A stretch of 9,254 nt of DNA from Chloroflexota bacterium (GTDB lineage Bacteria > Chloroflexota > Anaerolineae > UBA1429), in NCBI GenBank assembly GCA_012515695.1, contig JAAYXX010000284.1, positions 1-9,254 on the forward strand, given 5' to 3'. Of the stretch, positions 1 to 6,323 are shown piece by piece (the stretch's first letter is position 1; the number at the start of each line of letters is the position of its first letter). Under the pieces are notes generated by a model. That model saw only the letters and a list, made by a program, of their open reading frames with translations. It did not search any database and was not told the origin of the DNA. The position numbers were made by a program, and so were the translations under genes.

Positions 1-43
1 ATGCCGGGCGGCTGGGTACAGCCGGGGATGAGGGTATCTGGTT

Positions 44-64
44 CCCTCGCCCACTGGGAGAGGG
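44..64. repeat. G-rich palindromic repeat (CCCTC...GAGGG)
   Basis: The sequence folds as CCCTC (44-48), a G/A mismatch, CCC (50-52), loop ACT, GGG (56-58) and GAGGG (60-64). It is followed by short GAGGGTG-type iterations up to about position 90. Sequences of the style CCCTC...CCC...GGGAGAGGG are common as dispersed intergenic repeats in GC-rich bacteria. Assigning this copy to such a family is an inference, because only one copy is visible here. Confidence 0.5.
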
Positions 65-245
65 ATAGGGTGAGGGTGGTGAGGGTGATCCGCTGGTCAT
101 GACAACCAGAAGTTAGTGCCATTGGCCAAGGATGGCGGCGGTCCAATCCCCTTCCACGGGGCGAGAGTGTTCAGCCTCCCGCCAGCGGCATGCACGCCGC
201 GGTATACATGCCGAGCACTGAAGGTGCCGGGCTAGTATAAAACAA

Positions 246-263
246 AATGCACTCAAGTGCATT
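246..263. repeat. 18-nt palindrome (AATGCACT-CA-AGTGCATT)
   Basis: Two perfectly complementary 8-nt arms, 246-253 and 256-263, are separated by 2 nt. The symmetry and length suit an operator for a dimeric repressor, or a small hairpin. An AT-rich stretch (TAGTATAAAAC, about 233-243) lies directly upstream, but I could not place a -35 box for it. No regulator gene is in the window, so a function is not assigned. Confidence 0.45.
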
Positions 264-273
264 AGATGCGCAT

Positions 274-300
274 AAACCCGTTTTGACGGGTTTCCTCTTT
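274..300 (+). terminator. Intrinsic-terminator-like hairpin without an obvious upstream gene
   Basis: An 8-bp perfect stem, AAACCCGT (274-281) with ACGGGTTT (286-293), closes a 4-nt loop (TTTG). It is followed by the pyrimidine tail CCTCTTT, so the downstream side from 291 reads TTTCCTCTTT. The fold resembles a rho-independent terminator for plus-strand transcription. The closest candidate gene it could serve lies left of the window, or the transcript is a short non-coding RNA. The tail is weaker than a pure T tract. Confidence 0.5.
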
Positions 301-305
301 CCGCA

Positions 306-328
306 GCCTGGGACATTCAGTCCCAGGC
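306..328. repeat. 9-bp stem-loop
   Basis: GCCTGGGAC (306-314) pairs perfectly with GTCCCAGGC (320-328) around the loop ATTCA. It lies 12 nt after the terminator-like hairpin and 8 nt before the large inverted repeat, so three independent stems sit side by side. No T tract follows, so it is not a typical terminator. Confidence 0.5.
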
Positions 329-335
329 CGGGGCA

Positions 336-498
336 GGCGGTTAAAACTGCACCAACCGTTGCATCGCCAACAAGTTGGTGCGCCATACATGGCGCCACCA
401 TGCATGGCGCACCTGCCTTCGCAGGCTAGAGAGCCAGCCCACGAAGATGGACGCGCCAGCAAGCTGGCGATGCAAAGGTTGCCGCGGTTTCAACCGCC
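336..498. repeat. 163-bp MITE-like inverted repeat with 47-bp imperfect arms
   Basis: The left arm 336-382 aligns without gaps to the reverse complement of 452-498. By eye 37 of 47 positions match, including GGCGGTT at the outer ends and TTGCATCGCCA in the middle of the arms. Each arm contains its own short hairpin: CGCCAAC-AA-GTTGGTG (365-380) and CGCCAGC-AA-GCTGGCG (454-469). The core holds GCGCCA/TGGCGC palindromes (380-410) and a CCTGC...GCAGG hairpin (412-425). There is no coding capacity for a transposase. Size and structure fit a miniature inverted-repeat element or a paired REP-like unit. I see no convincing target-site duplication in the immediate flanks (GGGCA left, AAGTA right). 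Confidence 0.6.
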
Positions 499-512
499 AA
501 GTAGCCCCGCTG

Positions 513-540
513 TTGACAGGTGCGGTTCCTGGCTTATTAT
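513..540 (+). promoter_or_regulatory. Sigma70-type promoter for the dehydrogenase gene
   Basis: A perfect -35 box TTGACA (513-518) is followed after 16 nt by TATTAT (535-540); an overlapping alternative -10, TTATAG (537-542), has an 18-nt spacing. Transcription would begin near 547, leaving a leader of about 55 nt before the ATG at 603. The -35 box begins 15 bp after the end of the 163-bp inverted repeat, so the promoter does not depend on the repeat but abuts it. Confidence 0.75.
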
Positions 541-602
541 AGAGACAGTAGCAAGCTATGGAAAGCCGTACATCACACCATCACGCATATCACGGGGGGA
601 TT

Positions 603-1592
603 ATGAAACTCATCGTGCACACCGGCGCTGCGCCGGGCACCGTCCTTGTAGAAGAGCCTCAAGTCCTGAACGTACCCGACGTCGAATTCGTGCTGCGCGG
701 CAAGTGCAGCACTCCAGCCCAGTTGATCGAGGCTGTTCGCGACGCCGACGCCGCATTGTGTAGCTCTGAGCCTTTCACCCGCGAGGTCTTTGCCAACGCC
801 CCTCGCCTGAAGGTGGTGGTGCGCTATGGCATCGGCGTGGATACCATTGACCTGGAAGCCGCAACGGAACACGGCGTCGTCATCGCCAACTTTCCCGACT
901 TTTGCATAGACGAAGTCGCCAACCATGCCCTGGTGCTCCTGCTCGATTGCGCCAAAAAAATCACCCGGCTGGACCGCACCCTGCGGGAAAAAGGCTGGGC
1001 TGCTGCGCGCAATGCGCTCACCCCTATGGGCACAATCCATCACCAAGTCGTGGGGCTGGTGGGATTTGGGAATATCGGGCAGGCGTTGGCCCAGCGCGCC
1101 CTGGCGCTCAAGATGCAGGTAATCGCCTACGACCCCTATGTGGCCGCCGACGTCTTTGAAAAGATGGGCGTAGAGCAGGTATCGCTGCAAGAAGTGGCCC
1201 AGCGCTCCGATTTCGTCTCGGTGCATGTGCCGCTCACCGCGGAGACCAGGGGCCTGATTGACGCGACATTCCTGCAAGCCATGCGCCCCAGCGCCTATCT
1301 CATCAACACCAGTCGCGGCCCCGTCGTAAACGAGGGCGAGCTAATTGCCGCTCTGCGCGACGGGACTATCGCCGGGGCGGCGCTGGATGTGTACCAGACA
1401 GAGCCTATCCCCCTGGATCACCCCCTATGCCAGTTTGACAACGTGGTGCTGACGCCGCATTCGGCCTCGTATGCCGACGCGACGTTCGCTTCCATGCGTC
1501 GGCGGGTGGCCCAGTCTGCGCTGGCCGTGGTGCGTGGTGGCTTGCCCGAGTTCGTCGCCAACCCCGCCGTGTTGGCTAACCGCCGCCGATGA
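603..1592 (+). CDS. D-isomer-specific 2-hydroxyacid dehydrogenase, CtBP/phosphoglycerate dehydrogenase-like
   Basis: This 329-aa cytoplasmic protein should oxidise a D-2-hydroxy acid, or reduce the matching 2-keto acid, using NAD(H). The full family architecture is present. The nucleotide-binding loop GFGNIG is at residues 154-159, with an acidic residue (YDP, D177) at the end of the next strand, typical of NAD preference. The catalytic triad is R238 (TSRGP), E267 (QTEP) and H286 (TPHSA). The segments YGIGVDTIDLEAATEHG and NFPDFCIDEVANHAL resemble the CtBP-like branch more than true SerA. It also lacks the C-terminal ACT regulatory domain that long SerA proteins carry, so a serine-pathway role is doubtful and the substrate is unknown. 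I chose ATG 603 because a purine-rich GGGGGGA stretch (594-600) precedes it. An in-frame ATG at 558 lacks a ribosome site and would add an unconserved-looking, His-rich 15-residue leader. Confidence 0.9.
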   Translation: MKLIVHTGAAPGTVLVEEPQVLNVPDVEFVLRGKCSTPAQLIEAVRDADAALCSSEPFTREVFANAPRLKVVVRYGIGVDTIDLEAATEHGVVIANFPDFCIDEVANHALVLLLDCAKKITRLDRTLREKGWAAARNALTPMGTIHHQVVGLVGFGNIGQALAQRALALKMQVIAYDPYVAADVFEKMGVEQVSLQEVAQRSDFVSVHVPLTAETRGLIDATFLQAMRPSAYLINTSRGPVVNEGELIAALRDGTIAGAALDVYQTEPIPLDHPLCQFDNVVLTPHSASYADATFASMRRRVAQSALAVVRGGLPEFVANPAVLANRRR

Positions 1593-2290
1593 GCGCCCAG
1601 CCCGCCACCACCCCGGAGGCCCGCGACCCCATCGGGGAGAAGCGCAACCCCAACCAGTGGACCCCCCTGGCGCTGCGCGGTTCGCGCCTGCGCCGCTGGT
1701 GGCGGGGCATCGCTCTGGGGCTGGCTCTGCTGCTGCTCGTTGGCGCCGGGGCCTATCTGGCGTGGGCCAGCCGCCCGCTGCCCCGCGAGGGAACGGTGGC
1801 CCAAATAGACGCGGGCGCGCTCCAGGTAGAGCGCGCAGAGGGCACCTGGGAACCGCTCCAGGTTGGCGACACGGTTTTGCAGGGCCATCGCCTGAGAAGC
1901 GACCAGGGAACCATCGCCCTGATCCAGTTCTTTGACGGCAGCCAGATGCGGGTCGAGTCGGCGGGGGAATGGGAGATTGAGCAGTTGGAGGGCAGCCCCG
2001 GCGGCCGCGCATCGCGCACCACCATCCGCCAACGGGCCGGGCAGGCGAGCCTGGTTTCTGCCCCCCTGCAACGCGGGACCAACTCCCGCCTGCGCCTGGA
2101 GTTGCCCGGCGGGAGCGTGCAACTGGTGGGCGCGGCTACGTTTGCAACGGACGCCCAGGGCACGACCACCTGCACGCTGCTGCAAGGTCAGGGGCACGTG
2201 CAGGCCGGGAAAACCCGCGTCACCCTGTCGCCGGGAGAAGTGTCAAGCCTCCTCGCAAACGGGGAGCTATCTCCCCCACAAGACGAGTGA
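1589..2290 (+). CDS. Membrane-anchored FecR-domain protein
   Basis: This 233-aa protein has a basic, Pro-rich cytoplasmic N-terminus (1-40, ending RRWWRG), a single membrane helix (about 41-60, GIALGLALLLLVGAGAYLAW) and an extracytoplasmic region from 65 on. That region starts like a FecR domain: G-V-A-Q-I...L-Q-V-E-R..W-E-P-L-Q-V-G-D...G-H-R-L-R-S-D-Q-G, then F-F-D-G-S-Q (114-119) followed by E-I. FecR domains sense signals or act as anti-sigma partners in classical systems, but here no sigma factor gene adjoins it, so a signalling role is unproven and a structural or envelope role is equally possible. Its ATG overlaps the stop of the dehydrogenase (ATGA, 1589-1592) and has no clear ribosome site, so translation is probably coupled to the upstream gene. 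There is one cysteine (C195) in the outer domain. Confidence 0.8.
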   Translation: MSAQPATTPEARDPIGEKRNPNQWTPLALRGSRLRRWWRGIALGLALLLLVGAGAYLAWASRPLPREGTVAQIDAGALQVERAEGTWEPLQVGDTVLQGHRLRSDQGTIALIQFFDGSQMRVESAGEWEIEQLEGSPGGRASRTTIRQRAGQASLVSAPLQRGTNSRLRLELPGGSVQLVGAATFATDAQGTTTCTLLQGQGHVQAGKTRVTLSPGEVSSLLANGELSPPQDE

Positions 2291-2298
2291 GGCGGAAC

Positions 2299-2313
2299 GC
2301 GCCACAGTGGCGC
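2299..2313. repeat. GCGCCA-CAG-TGGCGC hairpin
   Basis: A perfect 6-bp stem with a 3-nt loop sits 9 nt after the FecR-like stop codon and 41 nt before the helicase start. No T tract follows, so it is a weak terminator at best. The same GCGCCA/TGGCGC half-sites occur at 380-410 and 6165-6179, which makes it a likely member of a dispersed hairpin family. I see no good promoter between this hairpin and the helicase, so the helicase may be transcribed by read-through. Confidence 0.55.
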
Positions 2314-2354
2314 TAGAGTGAAACGTGCATTGAAATCTGTTCGGGAAGGAAGGC

Positions 2355-4691
2355 ATGGGTGCTGAGGTCAGCAATCAAGTGAGCGGCCTGTTCGGCCATG
2401 AAGGAGACCCGGTCGCGGGCGTGTTCTCTATCAAACGGATCACTTTTGCCAACGAAGACGCAGGGTATGCCGTGGTGTACCTGGTTCCCGCCGACGAGCC
2501 GGTGGCCGCAGGCGTGGTGGCGGTGGGCTATTTCGGCAAGCCTCGCGTGGGCGAATGCTACCGGATAGAGGGCGTGTGGCGGCGCGATCCCAAGTATGGC
2601 ATGCAAGTGCAGGTCTCTTCAGCAGCGCCCGAAATGCCGCGCAGCCTCGCAGCCATCGAGCGATACCTTGCCGGTTCCAGCATCAAGGGGCTGGGGCCAC
2701 ACTATGCCAAGGCCCTGGTCAACCACTTTGGGCAGGATACCTTCCGCGTGCTTCAGGAGGGCGGCCACCGCCTGGAAGAAGCCCCCGGCATCGGCCCGGT
2801 GCGCGCCCGGACCATCCGCGAAAGCTGGGCCGAGCACCAGGGCGTACACGAACTGATGATCAACCTGCAAGGCGTGGCCGAGTTGACACCCAACCAGGCC
2901 CAGCGCATCTATCGCCAATATGGCCGCGAGTCGTGGTTGGCAATCACCCAAGACCCCTATCGCCTGGCCGAGGAGGTGCGCGGGTTCGGATTCAAAACGT
3001 GCGACAAGATTGCCCAACGGCTAGGTATCGCCCCGGACGCTCCCCAACGCCTGCAAGCCGCCGTGGTATACCTGCTCAAAGAGGCCCTGGCCGATGGGCA
3101 CCTCTGGAGCAGCGCCGATCAGATCGCTGACGAGGCGGCTCGACTGACGGAGACGAGCGTAGAGGCCATCCGCCCCCAGATAGAAGCGCTGGTCGAGCAG
3201 GCGCGGATTATCCGCGAGCCGGTTGGCGGCGCACCGCCAGAGCAACCCGACGAGCAACCGCCGCAAGCCCTCTACTTGCCACAGGTAGCCCACACGGAGC
3301 AGCGCATCGCCGAGCGTCTGGCCTACTACCTGGGCAAGCCCCCGCGTAGCGGGTTGCGCCTCTCCCAAGAGGACGCCCGCCAGTTGGTGGCCGAGGCGGG
3401 CCATACCCGCCTGACGGACGAACAGCGCGCCGCCGTCGTGCACCTGCTGACGGGCACGCGGCTGACCATCCTCACCGGCGGCCCCGGCACCGGCAAGACG
3501 ACCACCATGCGCTCGCTGATCGCCTGCCTGGAGGCGCTGGACGTGAGCTATGCGCTATGCGCCACTACTGGCCGCGCCAGCAAACAACTGGCAACCTCCA
3601 CCCAGCGCCCCGCCGCCACCGTCCACCGCCACCTTGGCATTGGGTTCAGTTCCACCGAGATCGAGCCTATCAACGAGACGGTGTTGATCGTGGACGAATC
3701 TTCCATGATTGACCTGTGGCTGCTAGACGAGATCATTGCGCGGATGGCCGAGGGAACCCACCTCTATCTGGTGGGAGACGTGGACCAGTTGCCTTCGGTG
3801 GGGCCGGGCGCGGTGCTGCAAGACCTGATCGCCGCCGCCGAGAGTGGGCGCGTGCCGGGGATGGCCGTTACGCGCCTGACGCAGATTTTCCGCCAGGAAG
3901 CCGGGGATGAGAGCATGATCGTGGTGAACTGTCACCGCGTCCGCACCGGCCAGCGCCCCATCCGCGCCACGTCGGAACGCTCGGACTATTTCGAGATGCT
4001 CCGCGAAACGCCAGAGGAGGCCAAAGAGCTGGCGGTCAGCCTGGTAACTACCCGTCTGCCACAATACCTGGACGTGCCCCCCGCGGAAGTGCAGCTATTG
4101 GCCCCCATGCACCACGGTGCGGCAGGCATTCGCGCACTCAATGACGCGTTGCAGCAAGCCCTGAACCCCCCGGACGCACACAAGGTAGAGCTCGAATTTC
4201 GCGGCACACGCAACCCCGAAGAGCGGCGCGTCCTGCGCGAAGGAGACAAGGTCCGCCAAACCCGCAACAACTATCAGAAGCAAGTGTTGAACGGCGATCT
4301 CGGCATCATCAGCCGGATCAACCTGGAGGACAAAACGCTGACGGTGCGCTTTGACGACCATAGCGTCCTCTACACGTTCGAGGAACTGGACGAGCTGGTC
4401 CACTCCTGGGCCATGACCGTTCACTCGGCGCAAGGCTCGCAATGGCCCGCCGTGGTGGTGCTCATGCTCAAGAGCCATTATGTCATGTTAGAGCGCAATA
4501 TCCTCTACACCGCCCTCTCGCGGGCCGAGCGGCTGGCCGTCCTGGTCACTCAGGAGCAAGCCGTGCGGGTAGCCGTGGCGCAGGCCCGCTCCACCCAGCG
4601 CCGAACAGGGCTGATCGCCCGGCTAGAAGCCGCCCTGGCCGAAGGCAGCAGCCCGCGCCCCGCCCCCGCTCACACGGGGCGGCTGCTCTAA
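2355..4691 (+). CDS. recD2: RecD2-type ATP-dependent 5'-3' DNA helicase
   Basis: The 778-aa protein is a superfamily 1B helicase of the stand-alone RecD2 type. The N-terminus (20-95) has the small beta-rich domain typical of RecD2 (FSIKRITFANEDAGYAVVYL, then RVGECYRIEGVW). Helical, helix-hairpin-helix-like segments follow at 95-290 (SSIKGLGPHYAKALV, EEAPGIGPVRARTI, VRGFGFKTCDKIA). The motor shows Walker A GGPGTGKTT (375-383), motif II LIVDESSMID (444-453), VGDVDQLPSVGPG (473-485), TQIFRQ (509-514), the late motif MTVHSAQGSQWP (687-698) and YTALSRAER (718-726) with its arginine finger. Family members act in recombination and repair in bacteria that often lack RecBCD; no recB or recC is in view. 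The ATG has a good ribosome site (GGAAGGAAGG, 2344-2353). The length is slightly above the usual 720-750 aa, partly from a Pro-rich linker (290-310) and a short disordered tail. Confidence 0.95.
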   Translation: MGAEVSNQVSGLFGHEGDPVAGVFSIKRITFANEDAGYAVVYLVPADEPVAAGVVAVGYFGKPRVGECYRIEGVWRRDPKYGMQVQVSSAAPEMPRSLAAIERYLAGSSIKGLGPHYAKALVNHFGQDTFRVLQEGGHRLEEAPGIGPVRARTIRESWAEHQGVHELMINLQGVAELTPNQAQRIYRQYGRESWLAITQDPYRLAEEVRGFGFKTCDKIAQRLGIAPDAPQRLQAAVVYLLKEALADGHLWSSADQIADEAARLTETSVEAIRPQIEALVEQARIIREPVGGAPPEQPDEQPPQALYLPQVAHTEQRIAERLAYYLGKPPRSGLRLSQEDARQLVAEAGHTRLTDEQRAAVVHLLTGTRLTILTGGPGTGKTTTMRSLIACLEALDVSYALCATTGRASKQLATSTQRPAATVHRHLGIGFSSTEIEPINETVLIVDESSMIDLWLLDEIIARMAEGTHLYLVGDVDQLPSVGPGAVLQDLIAAAESGRVPGMAVTRLTQIFRQEAGDESMIVVNCHRVRTGQRPIRATSERSDYFEMLRETPEEAKELAVSLVTTRLPQYLDVPPAEVQLLAPMHHGAAGIRALNDALQQALNPPDAHKVELEFRGTRNPEERRVLREGDKVRQTRNNYQKQVLNGDLGIISRINLEDKTLTVRFDDHSVLYTFEELDELVHSWAMTVHSAQGSQWPAVVVLMLKSHYVMLERNILYTALSRAERLAVLVTQEQAVRVAVAQARSTQRRTGLIARLEAALAEGSSPRPAPAHTGRLL

Positions 4692-4718
4692 GCACGCGCC
4701 CTGACTCGCAAACATCAT

Positions 4719-4747
4719 TTGACGGCCCATGCCCGTCAGGTTATATT
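4719..4747 (+). promoter_or_regulatory. Sigma70-type promoter for the MFS transporter gene
   Basis: TTGACG (4719-4724) and TATATT (4742-4747) are separated by exactly 17 nt. Transcription would start near 4754, giving a leader of about 28 nt to the GTG at 4782. The promoter lies wholly in the 90-bp gap after the helicase stop, so the transporter can be expressed independently of the helicase. Confidence 0.7.
4720..4738. promoter_or_regulatory. Operator-like inverted repeat overlapping the -35 box
   Basis: TGACGG (4720-4725) and CCGTCA (4733-4738) form an inverted repeat with a 7-nt spacer. It covers most of the -35 box and the first part of the spacer of the MFS promoter. A protein bound here would exclude RNA polymerase, which is how many efflux pump genes are controlled. 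It could instead act as a weak hairpin after the helicase gene. No regulator gene is adjacent. Confidence 0.4.
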
Positions 4748-4770
4748 AGGTCGATTGTGGATCACCCCTC

Positions 4771-4775
4771 AGGAG
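4771..4775 (+). promoter_or_regulatory. Ribosome binding site that fixes the GTG start of the MFS gene
   Basis: AGGAG lies 6 nt before GTG 4782. The frame is open further upstream to a TTG at 4719, but that TTG is part of the -35 box of the promoter, so a start there would not be transcribed from this promoter. Confidence 0.75.
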
Positions 4776-4781
4776 ATATCC

Positions 4782-6107
4782 GTGACTGACACCGTTCGCG
4801 CGCAAGCAGGGCAGTGCGAAAGCACACCATCGCACTTTCAATGGAACGCCCGCATCTTTGCCATCGAAGCCACTCTATTCACCATTGCCACGAGCTTTAT
4901 CAGCGCGACTACCGTAATCCCTGGACTGATCATGCAGCTATCCGGGTCAGAGGTGATTGTGGGGCTGGCAGGCGGCCTACAAAGCGGGGCCTGGCTATTG
5001 CCGCAGCTTTTCGCTGCCAGCGCCACCTCCCGCATGCGCAAGAAAAAGCCTGTCATGTTGCGCTTTGCCTGGCCTGGCCGCACCATCTACTGGCTAGCCG
5101 CCATCGGCTTGCTCCTGCTGGGCCAAAACCGCCCGACCCTTACGCTGATCCTGGTCATCACCAGCATCGTCGCTTTTTACTCTATTGACGCCTTTATCAG
5201 CATACCCTGGTTCGATTTGATGGCCAAGTGTATCCCGCCGCGCAGCCGAGGCCGGATTATGGGCATGCCGCAGGTGGCCGGGGGGCTGGTAGGCATTGGC
5301 GTGGGCGCTTTTGTGCGCTATGCTCTGAGTAATCAAAACTGGCCCTTCCCCGTGAACTATGCCATCCTCTTTGGCATCGCTTCTACCATCTTTGTAGCCG
5401 GGACGTTCTGCCTGTCGTTCATCCGCGAGCCAGAGGCCAACGGCACGCCCAAAGAGGAAATGCCCAGCCTGACCCGCATCCTGGCAATGCTGCCCCGGAT
5501 CATGGTGGAAGACAAGCCCTTCCTGCGGGTGGTGGTGATGCGGGTAATCAGTGGGTTCGTATCCGTGGCAAGCGCGTTCTATGTGCTGCATGCCACAGAA
5601 AACCTAAAGCTGGGCCAGGAGGCCACCGGGTTGTTTATCTCCGCTCAGGTGTGCGGCTCGCTGGTGTCTGGCCTGCTGACCAGCGTGCTCCAGGATCGCT
5701 ACGGCCCCCTGGTGCATATCCGCGTGGTAAACGTGATCGCAGCCCTGCCGTCCATCATCGCCCTGGCCGCCCAGCCTTTCGCCGCCGCCCTGGGGCCAGC
5801 GACGCTGTACGTCTACCTGGCAGTCTTTTTCATGCTGGGCCTTTTCGCCGGATCGGGCGGATGGCCCTTTTTCAATTGGATCCTGGAATACACCGACGAG
5901 TTCAAACGCCCGCTCTACATCGGCATCGTCAACACCTTCGGGGCGCTCAACATGGTAGCCCCCGTGTTGGGCGGCTGGATCGCCAGAAACATCTCTTACC
6001 CGGCGACGTTCGCCCTCGCCCTGGGGTTTGCCCTCATCACTCTGGCGCTAACCAAATCAGTGCCCTGCACGCGCCAGGTGCCAGCCCCCACCACAGAGGC
6101 GGCCTGA
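4782..6107 (+). CDS. Major facilitator superfamily (MFS) transporter
   Basis: This 441-aa inner-membrane protein has about 11-12 hydrophobic segments, near residues 25-50, 57-80, 98-114, 118-147, 163-182, 190-213, 247-270, 281-304, 312-336, 340-368, 377-400 and 405-424. The first cytoplasmic loop (SRMRKKKPVMLR, 83-94) is a degenerate form of MFS motif A, lacking the usual G-x-x-x-D-R-x-G-R core. The loop PPRSRGRIMGMPQ (152-164) is the basic segment commonly seen between helices 4 and 5. The central cytoplasmic loop spans about 214-245. Substrate cannot be told from sequence; proton- or sodium-driven export of a small molecule or drug is a guess. It has its own promoter and operator-like repeat. 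It converges with the ZIP gene, and the terminator region between them starts right after its TGA. Confidence 0.85.
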   Translation: MTDTVRAQAGQCESTPSHFQWNARIFAIEATLFTIATSFISATTVIPGLIMQLSGSEVIVGLAGGLQSGAWLLPQLFAASATSRMRKKKPVMLRFAWPGRTIYWLAAIGLLLLGQNRPTLTLILVITSIVAFYSIDAFISIPWFDLMAKCIPPRSRGRIMGMPQVAGGLVGIGVGAFVRYALSNQNWPFPVNYAILFGIASTIFVAGTFCLSFIREPEANGTPKEEMPSLTRILAMLPRIMVEDKPFLRVVVMRVISGFVSVASAFYVLHATENLKLGQEATGLFISAQVCGSLVSGLLTSVLQDRYGPLVHIRVVNVIAALPSIIALAAQPFAAALGPATLYVYLAVFFMLGLFAGSGGWPFFNWILEYTDEFKRPLYIGIVNTFGALNMVAPVLGGWIARNISYPATFALALGFALITLALTKSVPCTRQVPAPTTEAA

Positions 6108-6163
6108 TCCCTTTCCATCCAGCGCATATCTCACCCGCGCGAGGCTCAAGGGCGATTAGTAGG

Positions 6164-6217
6164 CGCGCCATTCTGGCGCGGGATTGCGCGCCTGCAAGGC
6201 GCCGCCATGATGGCGCA
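6164..6217. repeat. Cluster of GCGCCA/TGGCGC hairpins
   Basis: Three hairpins stand in a row: CGCGCCA-TTC-TGGCGCG (6164-6180), GCGCC-TGCAA-GGCGC (6188-6202) and CGCCA-TGA-TGGCG (6203-6215). The stretch 6198-6217 matches 391-411 in the first intergenic region with one substitution and one deleted base. They lie in the convergent gap between the MFS and ZIP genes, a common place for REP-like elements. Confidence 0.6.
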
Positions 6218-6258
6218 GCTACCTGTCCGCCTCTGAACTGCGCGAGTAGTGAGATCAA

Positions 6259-6292
6259 CAGGGGCCGGACATCATACGATGTCCGGCCCCTG
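6259..6292. terminator. Perfect 15-bp stem-loop, probable bidirectional terminator
   Basis: The arms 6259-6273 and 6278-6292 are fully complementary over 15 bp around the loop ATAC, with a GGGGCCGGAC core. The position between convergent genes (MFS stop at 6107, ZIP stop at 6324) fits a shared terminator. There is no T tract on either side, so termination may be factor-assisted, or the stem may mainly protect 3' ends of the mRNAs. Confidence 0.65.
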
Positions 6293-6323
6293 CCATTACG
6301 TCGAGTGCGCTCGCAGCGCGCTA

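Larger units (their letters stand above)
1..602. other. Non-coding, hairpin-rich region upstream of the dehydrogenase
   Basis: No convincing gene lies here. Short open frames exist on both strands, but their translations look like arbitrary low-complexity protein with no family resemblance and no ribosome binding site. From left to right the stretch holds a small hairpin (9-24), a G-rich hairpin repeat (44-64, followed by GAGGGTG-type short repeats to about 90), weak inverted repeats between 118 and 200, an 18-nt palindrome (246-263), a terminator-like hairpin (274-300), another hairpin (306-328), a 163-bp inverted repeat (336-498) and the promoter of the next gene (513-540). The frame open from 1 to the TGA at 100-102 could in principle be the tail of an upstream gene, but it reads through the repeat and is not convincing. 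Confidence 0.7.

Noticed and set aside
1..102. Frame open from position 1 to the TGA at 100-102, as the possible end of an upstream gene
   Set aside because: It reads through the G-rich repeat and gives a repetitive R/V-rich peptide with no family resemblance. It cannot be excluded but is not supported.
336..498. CRISPR array or tRNA in the hairpin-rich region
   Set aside because: Repeats are inverted and not regularly spaced direct repeats, and no cloverleaf with an anticodon stem and T-loop sequence can be found.
247..763. Short plus-strand frames at 247-429 and 359-763
   Set aside because: They run through palindromes, the inverted repeat and the dehydrogenase start in another frame. Repetitive H/M/A peptides reflect the repeat sequence.
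573..1277. A 234-codon minus-strand frame opposite the dehydrogenase
   Set aside because: It is antisense to a gene with complete NAD-binding and catalytic motifs, and its protein shows no recognisable features.
1418..2197. A 259-codon minus-strand frame opposite the FecR-like gene
   Set aside because: The composition is extreme (R, A, G, Q, P) and spans two plus-strand genes, as expected for a shadow frame.
2355..4691. The helicase as part of a new defence system
   Set aside because: All motifs and the domain order fit ordinary RecD2 repair helicases, and no nuclease or other defence gene adjoins it.
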